From NCBI RefSeq assembly GCF_020509005.1, contig NC_063014.1, positions 5,766,001 to 5,830,000 on the forward strand: DNA of 64,000 nucleotides. Direction: 5' to 3'. Every line of letters starts with the position of its first letter. Position 1 is the first letter of the stretch. The notes under the pieces are model-generated. The model searched no databases and was not told where the DNA came from. It was given only the letters and a program-made list of their open reading frames with translations. The translations under genes were made by a program, and so were the position numbers. The stretch is from Fulvia fulva (Eukaryota > Ascomycota > Dothideomycetes > Mycosphaerellales > Mycosphaerellaceae). This document shows positions 1 to 10,687 of the stretch, one piece after another.

Positions 1-593
1 GGAGGGTGAGCAAATAATGAGCCGGCCGGTCGCTCATGGTGCTGCGACCCTTCGGCGGCTTGTGTGGGCTTCCGACTCCGCAGTACATATCAACCAAGAC
101 CTGGGACGAGGTTCTCCTCCTGCAATGTCTCCCAGCATTGTTGTAGTTTGGAGTTAGGGAGTACCTCTGCTTCGGTCATAACGCCAAGCGTTCTGGCCTC
201 GATTTCGGGAGCGTTCGACACCAGATTGAAGATTTCATCGTCTTCTGGTTCTGACGCAGCTGACAGAACTACGAGAACGATGGCTCGAGGGTCATTGAGG
301 CGCCGCAAGACTTCTTTCGATGGCTTGTTCTTGTCTTCAGCTGCCCGATCTGTGGTCGTGACTTTGCTGACTGAGAACGGCAAATCGCCAAGCACATCGA
401 GGACATTGAGATCGTAGCTACTGTCCTCAGCCTGGCGTTGATAGACCAAGATGTGCGGGAAACCGAGCTCATCATCGGTCCCGTCAGCATGTAGCTTGCT
501 AATGACATCGAGAAGCTCAGCACGTTCTGAGGGTCTCAATTGATGAGAAGCAGAATTGCTTGGAATGTTGCCCATGGCTTGATGTGTCCTCAA
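1..593 (-). pseudogene. Dynamin-like GTPase domain fragment, broken by a stop and cut by the window edge
   Basis: The minus strand reads 167 codons from an ATG at 593 and then meets TGA at 90-92. The second half (NDPRAIVLVVLSA, then EARTLGVMTEAEVL) resembles the dynamin GTPase core, where a conserved asparagine-proline-arginine-alanine segment is followed by the R-T-L-G-(V/I)-(L/I)-T-K-P-D region that holds the G4 motif. Here the expected K-P-D is replaced by E-A-E. Past the stop, the same frame continues as YVLRSRKPT, as expected after the dynamin tryptophan position, so TGA probably replaced TGG. No P-loop is visible upstream on this strand, so the N-terminal G1 region is missing. I infer a relic of a fungal dynamin-family gene. 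Its left end lies outside the window. Confidence 0.5.
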
Positions 594-1647
594 CGATGCT
601 TGCGCTTAGGATTTATGACGGCTTTGAGCCTCTCGTTTCTGATGCTGTGTCTATGCCACTCGGTCAGGAGATTGGAGGCGGCATTGAAGTGGTTGCGACA
701 TCGAGCAACGATGAAGTCACAACTGGTTGGAGTACAGTGGACTTCTGCAAGAGTATGCATAGAACTAATCGATATGATCCTGGCAGCTGCATCGACATTG
801 TGTGGACAGTCCAGCCCAAAGGTGATCCACCTGGACCACCATGAGAGCTTGCCTACGCTGGGGTGCTGTTGTCAACAACGAAGCTGTGATAGTGACCATG
901 GTGAGAGTACTGCTGTCTTTCTGGTGAAGAGACGGTCTTAGGCATGAGTCTGAGACGTGGATGTGTTCATCAAGAAGAGAAAGTGCTGTCGTGGGTCCGT
1001 GCGTGCAGCGTCAACGGCTTAGCGACTCGACACCGAGATCCTTCTTCGCAGTAGGAGGTAGTCTTGCCCTTTTTGTCATGGCATAGCATCCCCATCATGC
1101 ACATCCATGGCAGACTGCAAACCAGCGTCGTGACCCGAGCGAGCGCACGATTTGCTGGCGCCAGAAGCCTTGCAGCGACTCAGACGATACGAAAAGCCAG
1201 CGCGAGAAGCACTCTCTGATCGGCTGGCGAAGGCACACACGATATCCGATATCAGGGGACTGCCAGAGCACCGGATCATGGCAGGGAAAGAGCTGTCTGG
1301 CGTAGAGCAATATGAAAGAGTGCGTCTTCGGGTCTTGGGCGTACAACATAGAGCCAGCCGTGCGTGCGGCCGTAGCTGTGAAGGATCAGGCGGTCTCGTA
1401 GAGATATACGTGCGTGGTACATGAGAGATCGCGAAGGACGTCTTTCTCGACGCAGAAGACATGCATGTTGGTGCTTATCCTCGAAACCGTCAAGGAGCCC
1501 TATGCCCATGAACGCCTTTCGCCCGAAGTTTGCGCGGGGTCTATTATAATGCAAAGGGAGGTCCAGTAAGTGACGTATGGCATGATCTTTAGCAGAGACG
1601 TCTGTACGGCGAGATAAGAATACTCTTTTTTCATAGATCTTGAAAAG
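594..1647. other. Intergenic, no gene recognised
   Basis: Short open frames occur on both strands, but none shows a domain, consistent coding bias or splice structure. The stretch lies between the dynamin relic and the start of the broken monooxygenase. It may include the lost 5' part of the dynamin gene, but I could not find a P-loop in it. Confidence 0.5.
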
Positions 1648-3507
1648 ATGAATGCTGCTGAGTTCTCGAATGGCACTCACGTCAACGGCAATCCCAACGC
1701 CAAGCCAGACATTGTGATCGTGAGTCGAAGACAGCTCGGATAGAACCACTCTATTGACCCGTCATGCATAGATCGGTGGCTCCCTTGGTGGTCTATTTGC
1801 TGGCGTCGCTCTGAAGAGTCATGGCTACAACACGACTATCGTGCGTGTTACCCTCGAATCACGATATTGTCTTTCGTTGACATGCCATAGCTCGAACGAA
1901 CACCAACTTTCCTCCTCGAGAATCAAGGAGCTGGCATCGTAGCTGGCCGCGATGCTATCGACTCCTTCAAGAAGTATCAAGCTACAAGCGCATATACCTG
2001 AACCAGAAAGGAGACATCATCCATCAGGAAGCCAACAGGCAGAACATGACCTCCTGGGGATTTGTCCTATTACCTACTGCGAGCCGTATGGTGCGTCGTC
2101 AATGAACTTAAGGCGTGTACTGACGATACCTGCAGAACTACGACCGAATCGACAGAGCCTATTCTCGAAGGCGGCAAACTCCCAGAAGAACGCCTCACGG
2201 ACGGCACATACAACTACCGCCACGGCTGCACCGTAACCTCCATCACCGACGAAGGCTCAAGAGTCCGCGTCAAATTCACCCGCAAACAAGACAACGGCGT
2301 CGAAATCCCAGACGAACTCACCACAACCCTCGTCATCGCAGCCGACGGTCCCTCCTCCACAACGCGCACCATGCTCCACTCCGAAGTACAACGAACCTAC
2401 GCCGGCTACGTCGTGATCCGTGGCACAGTCCCCGAAACCCACGCCTCCCAGTCCGCCCTCTCCGTCTTCCGCGCACGCTTCTGCTTCTCCCACTCCCCGG
2501 GAATCCAAAATCTCACTTACACCATCGCCGGCGAGAACGGGTCCACAGAGCCTGGGAAACGACTCCTCAACTTCGTCTGGTATGCCAACTTCCCCGAAGG
2601 ATCCGAGGAGCTGGAGAAGCTCATAACGGATAAGGACGGGCGACGTCGGCATATCATCATCCCGCGTGGCAAGATTGCGTGGGATGCGTGGGAGATGCTG
2701 AAGAGTAAGGCGGACGAGCGGCTTCCGCCGCAGATGGCGGAGATGGCGCATAAGACGACGACGCCGTTTGTGCAGTGTACTACTGATGTCATCGCGCCGA
2801 AGAATTTATACATGAACGACAAAGTCGCGCTCGTAGGCAATGCTTTGGCAGGGTTTAGACCGCATACTGTGGCGTCGACGAGTCAGGCTGCGTTTGTTGT
2901 GATGGGTGTGGTGGACTGGTTGGATGGGGGGATTGATTAAGCGTAACGACCGACGAGCGCTAGCCATCCACCTACGCTCGAGTGTTCGCAAGCTCACACG
3001 TCGCTACGGTGGTGGCGTCAGCGAGGAGGGAGTGGAGCTCTATCACCAGCCCTCAACTAGCCTTGGCGCCCGCTCTGATTGGTCAACTTTCAAGTTTTAG
3101 GGTCACGTGACCTACCGCACTGTGCCTGTTGGCGAACTCGCAAACATATACTCGTCGCTAACGCCTATGTCGTCGTATAATAAGCACTGTACGTCGGGTA
3201 GCGGTAGCGTGGATCGCACGCTACTTTGCAGTCTAGAAGGGTTGGTAGGGAGCTCCACTCCGCTACGCTTACCTTTGGAGGTTCACAACCGCCAACAGCA
3301 CATTTTAGGAAGCAGTTTGTTAGGCAGACGATGGAGTATGCGAGGGATGCGCAGGCTAAGGGTGTGAGGATTGGGGATCGGAGTCAGTTTGAGCGTTTGA
3401 GTGTGAGGGAGTATATTGAGGATCGGAATATGATGAGTGTGCCGCATAAGGAGATGGTGTTTCCGGAGTGGACGAGGGAGGGTTTGGATGGGATACAGTC
3501 GGGATAG
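1648..3507 (+). pseudogene. FAD-dependent monooxygenase, frameshifted and split by a repeat insertion
   Basis: The sequence shows a flavoprotein hydroxylase of the FAD_binding_3/salicylate hydroxylase-like superfamily. The start at 1648 gives MNAAEFSNGTHVNG and then DIVI. After an intron (GTGAGT...TAG) comes the dinucleotide-binding motif IGGSLGGLFAG. Later landmarks are ADGPSSTTR near 2340, and VALVGNALAGFRPHTVAST near 2825, the GD-type motif with GN in place of GD. Reading breaks near 1995 (stop and frame change) and near 2070 (one extra base restores the YYLLRAVW frame). At 2938 the coding sequence is cut by a ~360 bp repeat. The C-terminal part resumes at about 3305 (RKQFVRQTMEYARDAQAKG) and ends at 3507. 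The insertion, two upstream frame breaks and the in-frame stop make it non-functional. The substrate cannot be told. Confidence 0.8.
2937..3300. repeat. Repeat A, copy 1 (MITE-like insertion inside the monooxygenase gene)
   Basis: About 360 bp, shared with 52,076-52,432. The two copies begin alike (TGATTAAGCGTA) and end alike (ACATTTT). About 140 bp in the middle are identical, including a 12-bp palindrome GGTCACGTGACC at about 3102. The start AAGCGTAGCG and a segment near the right end are inverted relatives of each other (GCTACGCTTAC), as are GGAGTGGAGCTC-type segments. This sub-terminal inverted symmetry suggests a miniature non-autonomous DNA element. It has no coding capacity. The target duplication is unclear. 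Exact ends are uncertain by a few bases. Confidence 0.75.
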
Positions 3508-3559
3508 TGACGGGCGTTTTATGTACATTCTAGTCATTTTCAATAATTTCGTCGTTGAG

Positions 3560-4253
3560 GGGAAGGGGGATTGGTCGAGATGTACCGCGTACGTGACCCC
3601 ACCGAGAGTGCCTGTCTATCAGGCAGTGGACAGAACGAGACGATCTATAACCCTCAGTACCCGGGAGGTTGTCCATGGTATGTGCAGCACATCGGATTTT
3701 GTAAATACACAGCTGATTTACCACAGGGTCACCGTCGTAGGGGGCACCCAGCTCCCGGAAAATGCCACAGTCATAGACTGCGAAGTCCGCGCCAAAGTAC
3801 TAGATGTCCACCATCAAGTCATACTTCCGCAAGCATAATCCCAAACTCCCATCCTACATTGCAAACGACAATGCATCAAACATCGGCGAGAACGACGGCG
3901 TCTACAACAAAGCCGGTCGAGGGATGCCTGACGTATCTGCCAACGGACTTACCTTGGCCAGCTTCATCAATGGAACGCAGGATTGCAGTGATGGGCCTCA
4001 GATTGGTACCTCGATCTGGGCGGCTGTTGTGACTTTGATCAATCAGCAGCGAACAAAGGCAGGGAAGGGACCTGTTGGTTTCATTAATCCTGCGCTTTAC
4101 GCTAATCCTTGGATGATGAATGAAACTGTTGGAGGGTCTAATGCCAATTGTGGCAGTGCCTGGTTTGAAGCGGTGCCGGTTGAGGTGAGTTGTAATTGTC
4201 TCGCAGGATCCTGTGAGTGGTCTTGGAACGCCCAAATATCCTAAGCTGGTCAA
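3560..4253 (+). pseudogene. C-terminal part of a sedolisin/TPP-type (S53) serine peptidase, frameshifted
   Basis: The peptidase is recognisable in successive frames. ESACLSGSGQNETIYNPQYP is at 3610-3665, VTVVGGTQLPENATVIDCEV is in another frame at 3728-3787, and from 3810 a long frame has SYFRKHNPKLPSYI, then GVYNKAGRGMPDVSANG, GTSIWAA and GKGPVGFINPALY. GTS should be the catalytic serine loop of sedolisins, although the following residues differ from the usual SAP/ASTP. The final DPVSGLGTPKYPKL segment comes after a 22-bp GTGAGT...CAG stretch, which is too short for a normal intron, so the junction has lost bases. Such enzymes are secreted acid proteases made as zymogens. The catalytic Glu/Asp part and the propeptide are not in this piece. 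Confidence 0.75.
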
Positions 4254-4385
4254 ATACTTTTTGAGCTGCAAATGATCATCTTCGCCGTATAACGTCAAGG
4301 AACAGGCGTGCCATGGCATAAATGGCATGGACACCGTCCCGAAACCATCATTACATGAGGTGGTCCAAGGTACTGATGACTCGAG

Positions 4386-4574
4386 TCAGTCCTGGCCAGC
4401 TTCGAGATTGTTCTGTTTGAGGGCGATGCGAAATGGAATCAAAGCGTCAGGCTGGACTCGGTCGGCCTGGATCCATGATCCTCTGACATAGCCTTCACGG
4501 CTCTCGTACAAGACATGCTGGCCGCTGGCGATGACGCCAAAGAAGGCAATGAGTGATGCAGACGTTACCATCAT
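4386..4574 (-). pseudogene. N-terminal signal peptide and propeptide start of a sedolisin-type peptidase, opposite strand
   Basis: On the minus strand, from ATGATG at 4574, comes a hydrophobic signal sequence (MMVTSASLIAFFGVIASG) and then DRVQPDALIPFRIALKQNNL, which resembles the start of the sedolisin activation domain. The frame ends at TGA (4386-4388) after only 62 residues. The C-terminal piece of the same family lies 130 bp away on the plus strand. The two pieces converge, so an ancestral gene has probably been broken with inversion of one part. Two different dead paralogues cannot be excluded. Confidence 0.6.
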
Positions 4575-4998
4575 CTTCAACGTCTCTTCAAAATTGAGAG
4601 AAGAAGAATGGAAATCGCGATGTTCCAGCCTTGTTGATCTATTATGCTGTATCATCGGCCTTGCTGTGCCATGTGAGATCCCAGCCACTGATCCGATGGC
4701 TTGTAGAGCGGAACATCTGTCACTCGATCGCCAGTGATCGCCAGCACTTGGCCATCCATCTCTGAGGAGAACGTGGCCATCCAGCCGTGTCTGTGGCACT
4801 CTTGGTTGGACAATATCTTCAGCCTCATGCAGTGGAGCTCGAGCTCCAGAGAAGAGCTGCTGTCAAGCGCGTTAAGCTCCAATAGCACTAGTGCCACAAA
4901 CTCAAACAGGAAGTGAAGAGATGGCACGGCTCGGCGGCTCGAACTCCATTCATGGCTTTTGCACAATGTTGTCTTGTAGCTGAATCCTGCCGACTGCT
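4575..4998. other. Intergenic, no gene recognised
   Basis: Only short unassignable frames are seen. This stretch is upstream of the sedolisin N-terminal piece and downstream of the MOSC-domain gene. Confidence 0.5.
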
Positions 4999-6336
4999 CT
5001 AGCTGAACATCTTCTCATAGATATGCTCACCGGTCTCGATAATCTCTATCCGATCTCCAACTCGCACCACACCGCGCTGGAAAAGCGGCATCATTGACAA
5101 TCCAAAACATGGATGCGGCTTCGCGCCCTCGTCCACCTGCCGCGTCCTCTTGAGCGTCTTGAAAGGCTCCTTCCGATCTTGCACGCCGGTCTGCTGATCC
5201 ACGTTGGCAAGGACACATCTAGCCGTCCTGCAAGCGACGTGATGTGATGCCGGTACGATTGCATTCGTCTCGATATCGACCGTCTGGCCAAACACAACCC
5301 GCTTCCACCTGTCTTCTTCATACGCGGATACTCCTGCCACGATAATATTCGCTCTGAAACGGCCAATGTCCACTTTATGCTCGGGCGGGACCTCGTCGCT
5401 CAAGGCCTGCACACTATGCATGTTCAAAAGATGCACCTGGAAGGCGTCTGCGAAGCCGACCTGGAACGTCTCATCTTGATGATCCGCAGGCAGGCTTCGC
5501 TGAATGCTTCGTAAGTCTCGAGGGTTGCTTCGGAAGAGAGCAAGAGTGTGTTCGATACCAAGAAAAGAGCCGAGCTTTGCGAGCGACTCTACATCGATCT
5601 CGTTGGTCATATTGATGCACCACGGGCTGTCTAGCCAAATGGTCATGTTCTCAAGTGTGTACTGCTTAGCTTTGGCGTGCTGTGCGGTAGGTTCGAGAGG
5701 GAGCTTGATCGTGACATATCCAGCTTGCCCGTTGGTATTGCGCTCGTCAGGAAACTTGATGACTAGACCCCCTCCGTTCTCAACCCACTCGTTGCTGGTA
5801 TTTGCGTCCGAAGTCTGTTGGTGCGAGTGAGGGTCAGGTAGCCAGAGTTGTGTCTCCAGAAGAGCAAGCTTGGGATACTCTCGCTGGGTAATGAAGCGCC
5901 ATTGCGGCGTGGCGTCTGCATCGACCTGCCTGCTTTCTGCGGTAACAGCATCGTTCTGTCGCACTAACTGGGCGAACGAGAACAATCGGTCGTACGCTAG
6001 CCCTGTGCTCGAAATCTCGGTGGCAGGGAGCTCTACTCCTCGACAAGATTTGACAGGATATGTGAAGATTGCTTTCACAAATGGTGTGCCATCATGCTTC
6101 GAGTCTCGCCGGTCCAGTTGTCTCGAGACATGCTCATCATCCAGCCGACTCTTTCGAAGGCCGGCTCGAAAGCAACCCGGTATGTCTTCTCTCGTCGGTA
6201 TCGCAGAGCTTTCGGCCTTTCGTCGTCTCCTCAGAACAACGATCAATACCGCCAACAAAATCAGCGCCAAAGATCCTTTGATCGAGTGTAGATATGTCCA
6301 GTAGTGCTCCAGAAACGCAGCAACCAGCCCCTCCAT
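4999..6336 (-). CDS. MOSC-domain protein, mARC-like, with N-terminal membrane anchor
   Basis: A single exon of 445 residues ending in TAG. Residues about 19-36 form a hydrophobic segment (SLALILLAVLIVVLRRRR, ending in arginines), a likely N-terminal membrane anchor. The MOSC N-terminal beta-barrel domain begins near residue 83 (FTYPVKSCRGVELPATEI) and the MOSC domain covers roughly 260-438. ARCVLANVDQQTG (Cys about 374) corresponds to the cysteine that coordinates the molybdenum cofactor in mitochondrial amidoxime-reducing component proteins, and PCFGLSMMP follows. Family knowledge predicts a Moco-dependent reductase of N-hydroxylated compounds that receives electrons from cytochrome b5. The substrate in this fungus is not known. 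Length and motifs look intact. Confidence 0.88.
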   Translation of the reverse strand: MEGLVAAFLEHYWTYLHSIKGSLALILLAVLIVVLRRRRKAESSAIPTREDIPGCFRAGLRKSRLDDEHVSRQLDRRDSKHDGTPFVKAIFTYPVKSCRGVELPATEISSTGLAYDRLFSFAQLVRQNDAVTAESRQVDADATPQWRFITQREYPKLALLETQLWLPDPHSHQQTSDANTSNEWVENGGGLVIKFPDERNTNGQAGYVTIKLPLEPTAQHAKAKQYTLENMTIWLDSPWCINMTNEIDVESLAKLGSFLGIEHTLALFRSNPRDLRSIQRSLPADHQDETFQVGFADAFQVHLLNMHSVQALSDEVPPEHKVDIGRFRANIIVAGVSAYEEDRWKRVVFGQTVDIETNAIVPASHHVACRTARCVLANVDQQTGVQDRKEPFKTLKRTRQVDEGAKPHPCFGLSMMPLFQRGVVRVGDRIEIIETGEHIYEKMFS

Positions 6337-8330
6337 GATTGTCGTTTTGTCTGCAAATCGCCAAAAGGAAAGGTCGCCACCACGTTGGGTCGTTCAGCGG
6401 CTATAAACAGCTGATGTCAGGCCACCGGAGTGTTGCCGCAAGTTGCCACTAGTCGGGCCAAGCCATGTGATGGCAGGCTAATCCAGGTAGGTGAATGGAA
6501 GCCGGCGGGTTGGGAAGGGACAGGGTCTCTGGAGGACCGCTCAGTGGCTCGCCGATAGCGACACCCCATGGCACGAAGTGTGCTGAAATTCGCGCCAAGG
6601 ATTTTTGACAGGGGTTGGAGGGGAATCACTTACAGGCTACAGCGTCTGTCAGCAGCGGAGTTACAGTCTGCTTCCACGTCCGATCGTTACCCACTTTCAA
6701 CCCTGTAACGTCCAGAAGTAGGCAAGAGGACGACAGAAACACCGTAAAAGCACTCTAATCCCCGGCTAAGCGCAGTTTCATAGCATCCGGAAGCACTATC
6801 GATGCTGGTTATGCTTCTTTCTTGACCTTGCAAAAGCCAGTCAAACCGGTGGGTAACGATCGGAGGTGAACAGAGACTGTACATTTTCCGTTAGTGCAGA
6901 TCGTCTTATCCCAGCGAAAACCAGGATCATAGCGAATCGGCCGGCGCAATCACTGCGAACGCTAAAGTAACGTTGTTACTCCGATGCTGACAGACGCTGT
7001 AGGGCTCACCTTCACTGATCTGACAGCTGTGTTCCAGAGGTTCATGCAAGCCTTGCTTACAGCTATTGGCCAAGCATTTCTGGTCTCTCGATGAAATATC
7101 TATCCCTTTGCAAGCTCGTTCACAAATATACTTTGCGATAAACCAGGATATTCAGCCTCACTATACCTGTTCGAGGTGTAAGTTCACGTCCGTGCTACCC
7201 CCATGTGCCTGTCGTTGACGTACAGTCCTGGGCATAGTTTTTACAACCCCTATTCTTCCACCTTTCCTCATTAGGAAGGATATATCCACTGCTTGGCGTA
7301 GCTCACCACCTGGTGTGTCCTCCATTGTTGGCTATTACTGCCTCGCAGCGTTCTCGCATACTCTTGCATATACGTCGTATGTCCTTAGGTGTAAGCTTGG
7401 CCCATTCTTGATAGTGAGATTGAAGGTAGCAACACTTCCTGAGATGGACATGGATAGCCGGAAGTGGTTAGCGTACATACAGGGGTTGTCAAAACTATGC
7501 CCAGGACTGTATTAGATAAGGACGCAGCTGGCAGGGAACAAGCTGACTTTGGAGAAACTCTGACCGAGAGCAGGTGCAAAGGGATAGCTATTTCCTACTC
7601 TGCTGCGACACTTCCTCAGTCGCCGGTTTGTCGTTGGAGACGACATCCCCAGCCTGATCACTATTAAAGGTCAAGAGTGGTTCGATGGTCAGGTCCGGGG
7701 TTGGCGGGAGCAACCTGGCGTGAACGACTCAAGTCTGTCGGAAGTCTTTGACCCTTGACTGGCGCGCCAACCACTGCTTATGTGTCAGTTAGCTTCCCGA
7801 CTGCTAGCTCGCAGCAAGCATAGTGCAGACCTCTAGCTTCGTAATTGTTGATGGAATTGTGCATTGTCTCTGTATGCCTCGCAGCTCCTGATAGCTTCAT
7901 GGGCTAGCGGTACAAGATACGAGTGTCGTCGGGACCACTTGGGTGATGGCGCCGTTGTTCTGCTTAAGTATTGGTAAGTCGTCTGTGGCGCAGCGGTCAG
8001 ACGAGTTGCGATTTATTGGCGGTGGCGAGGCACAGGTATATCTGTTCGTCTCACATAACCAAGTCTGAAAGCGACACTGATATCTTGGCTCGTCCTTTCG
8101 AATAGTCGATGACGAGTTGTCGCATGGCTGGCTGGATCTGGATTCGATACATGTCTGGCCATCCGCAACAGATCCTGTATATGCTGGGCCTGCCATTCAT
8201 TCGAGCGGTCCAATGATCCACCATTTACGACAAGCTTCGTCTAGGCTCGCAGCGTACAGTAGCGCCGCCGTCAAGGGTTCTGCAGAGAGTGACCCGTCTC
8301 ATGGGTTGCGAGAGGGGCTACTCATGCACC
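6337..8330. other. About 2 kb intergenic, no gene recognised
   Basis: I found no convincing coding region, tRNA-like fold or transposon remnant. The short frames present on both strands lack domains and recognisable splice structure. CA/TG dinucleotides are normal, so it is not RIP-mutated. It should hold the MOSC gene promoter (right of 6336) and the VPS36 terminator (left of 8331). Confidence 0.5.
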
Positions 8331-10157
8331 TTACACCTGCTCTGCTGGTAGTTGCAGATGATTCTCCCAAAATCTGACTCCATCGAGGCACTGATCTCGA
8401 CAGACCGCCCCAGTCTCTTCAGCCATCTCCAATTCCTCTGTCGCGACACCAATACTCCAGCCAAAGCGCTCGGCGGTCTCCTGTGCAGTGACTCCACGGC
8501 CAAACGCTTTTTCGACCGGCGGGAAAGCGTACTGAGGTTCACGAAGCCATCGCAGCACGCTGGCAATAGTCTTATCGTCTGTCCGACTCCTTTCTTGCAC
8601 GACCAGAAGACCGCTCTTGAAGTGACGTAAGCGAATCGGCAAGCGAAGGTTGTCCCATTGCTCCGCTGCCTTCTGAAAGTCAAGCGGAGAAATCAACTCG
8701 ATACCATTGCGAGTTCGATTGAAGACCTGCCACAGGTCGACAAGCGACATAATACCGCCTTCTTTCCTCAGAACGCCTTTCCGATCGTCTGTGAGAAATT
8801 CGGCCAGATCTCGAGACAGCTCAGTAATGTAGAGCTGCTCTGCTGACGACCCAGACCCAAGCATATCTTTCGTTGTCATCAGACCAAGTGCTGATGCAGA
8901 GTCAGATATGATTCGTCTGGCGTCCGAGTCTCCATCCGCGCTGCCATTGCTTCGTTTTGCGAATTGCTCTGCCATCTCGATGACTTCTTTGGCCGAAGTC
9001 ATCAAGGCGTCCAAGTCTTCGAAAGCGGAGCCTATCACAGTCTGGTTGTTCTGTCGGAGAAGAGCACCCCTCTGCTCGAGGCCAGCGATGCCGACAACAC
9101 GTTGCGGAGTGCTCTTGGCAAGAGGACTGCCATGTGGCAGGTGGTAGCCATTTCCGTTGGGTGGAGTTTGTGATGATCGCGGTACTGGCGGTGCACTTTG
9201 CAAAAGCCACTTGCGTTGCACGAGCGCATTTTGGAGTCTTTCATGGAACGTCTTCTCACCACCAGCGCGGAAGGAGAACTTGATAGTCTCGATCGTTTCG
9301 TCGCCAGCGAGCGTGGACACATTCCGTATGGGCCCTGGAGAGGCGCTTCTGTCTGCATCGTCCCCGAAATGCTGCAAACGCTGATCTATCACGCCTGTGA
9401 AGGATGCACCACACACCTCGCATGATGTGAGAGATGGATGGTTTTGGAACGTGCATCGAGGACACTGACCGGCTGGTATCGATCCAGACGTCATGTCATG
9501 CCCTGTCCCAGGCTCAGGGCTGTCCATGGATCCACGAGGTGTTGTCGGCGTTGCTGGCATGGAACCAGCGCTGGCCCGGTTTGACATAGCGGCAATAGCA
9601 ACTTTCGTCAACAGCACCAAAGGAGGCTTGACACCACATGCTTGGCATGGAGGTAGGATTGTATGCTGATTCGCAGTAGACGGATCAAAGTTCGCTGGCA
9701 CTTTGTTGGAGAGTCCACATATCGGGCAGACCCAAGTAGCATTGATGTCTCGTGGCGGGGCAGGCGATTGCGAAACTGGCCACGGAGACGCAGAGGTTCG
9801 ACTCACCAGAGCATCGCTAGGATTAGCATACTTCGGCACCGGGCTCCTGATGCCCTGTACTGGCTTCTTCACAGCCTTGGGAAACAGCGTGATCTTTGGC
9901 GAAGACTTCATGAAACCGCCATAGAATTCTATACGGTCAATTTCTTTGAGGTCAACGGCCACCGAGTACTTCCTAGGCTCCACATTGTCGATGTAGCACA
10001 CACGGTGCGAGGTCAAGTAGGCATGCCCATTTTGGTAGTTTGCAATCTTGTCTTTGCCTTCGTACAGGCCGACACCATCTTGAACGAAGAGCAGCGTCTC
10101 ATCGTCGTACAGTGACGGACGAAGCGCCGTCGTCAAGTCAAGCTGGCGAAGGAACAT
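8331..10157 (-). CDS. VPS36: ESCRT-II subunit Vps36
   Basis: A single exon of 608 residues. The N-terminal GLUE (split PH-type) domain starts at residue 1 and is interrupted, as in yeast Vps36, by two NZF zinc fingers: Cys144/147/171/174 (WVCPICG...CQACG) and Cys232/235/246/249 (QCPRC...CEVCG). The GLUE fold resumes near 285 (ETIKFSFRAGGEKTFHERL). The EAP30/Vps22-Vps36 winged-helix region runs from about 370 to 600. The protein joins Vps22 and Vps25 in ESCRT-II on endosomes, binding phosphoinositide and ubiquitinated cargo for sorting into multivesicular bodies. NZF1 has an unusually long spacing (23 residues) between its cysteine pairs. It is divergent from the THP3 gene across 530 bp. Confidence 0.95.
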   Translation of the reverse strand: MFLRQLDLTTALRPSLYDDETLLFVQDGVGLYEGKDKIANYQNGHAYLTSHRVCYIDNVEPRKYSVAVDLKEIDRIEFYGGFMKSSPKITLFPKAVKKPVQGIRSPVPKYANPSDALVSRTSASPWPVSQSPAPPRDINATWVCPICGLSNKVPANFDPSTANQHTILPPCQACGVKPPLVLLTKVAIAAMSNRASAGSMPATPTTPRGSMDSPEPGTGHDMTSGSIPAGQCPRCTFQNHPSLTSCEVCGASFTGVIDQRLQHFGDDADRSASPGPIRNVSTLAGDETIETIKFSFRAGGEKTFHERLQNALVQRKWLLQSAPPVPRSSQTPPNGNGYHLPHGSPLAKSTPQRVVGIAGLEQRGALLRQNNQTVIGSAFEDLDALMTSAKEVIEMAEQFAKRSNGSADGDSDARRIISDSASALGLMTTKDMLGSGSSAEQLYITELSRDLAEFLTDDRKGVLRKEGGIMSLVDLWQVFNRTRNGIELISPLDFQKAAEQWDNLRLPIRLRHFKSGLLVVQERSRTDDKTIASVLRWLREPQYAFPPVEKAFGRGVTAQETAERFGWSIGVATEELEMAEETGAVCRDQCLDGVRFWENHLQLPAEQV

Positions 10158-10687
10158 CCGCAGACATGGAGTTGATGTGATGGTGCGATATGCAGTCCCG
10201 GTCTTGGTGATGGAATTCTGTCGTGTCAGATTGCTGTGTGACGATGTGCTTCACACCACAAGACAGCCAAAATTCAGGGGGGCAGGCAGAGAGTTGTTTT
10301 GGGAATCGCTCCTGTGTGATGCACTAGCGATTGTGATTCGTGTTGGGTGAACAACAGTCGATGATGAAGACGGGCAAGCAAGCAAGCGAGACCGACGATT
10401 CATGTCGATGAGTATAGCACGTGACTATGGCAACGTGACCCACATTCCGCGCCCACTTTGCTTTCCTTCACCGATCCCTTCTTCCTGCCAACCTGCTTCA
10501 CCACACCCACAGGCAGCGTAACATCTTGACACCACCGCCACCGAAATAACAAAAGACGTCTCCGCCGCTTCTACTCTCACACTCTCACTCTCATACTACA
10601 ATACACCACCGCTACGTCGGCAATCTCGAGCACTCATAAGGGACACTCGACACTTGCCGTCGCAAGCATCCGGAGGCGCTGCCAACA
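10158..10687. promoter_or_regulatory. Divergent promoter between VPS36 and THP3
   Basis: 530 bp separate the two ATGs. The right half is rich in CT and CTCAC repeats (about 10,560-10,600), as in many fungal 5' leaders. A CACGTGAC box lies at about 10,420. No TATA box is obvious. Confidence 0.5.

Noticed and set aside
1276..1749. 157-codon minus-strand frame overlapping the start of the monooxygenase relic
   Set aside because: The plus strand carries clear flavoprotein motifs with splice sites in this part; the minus frame has no recognisable content.
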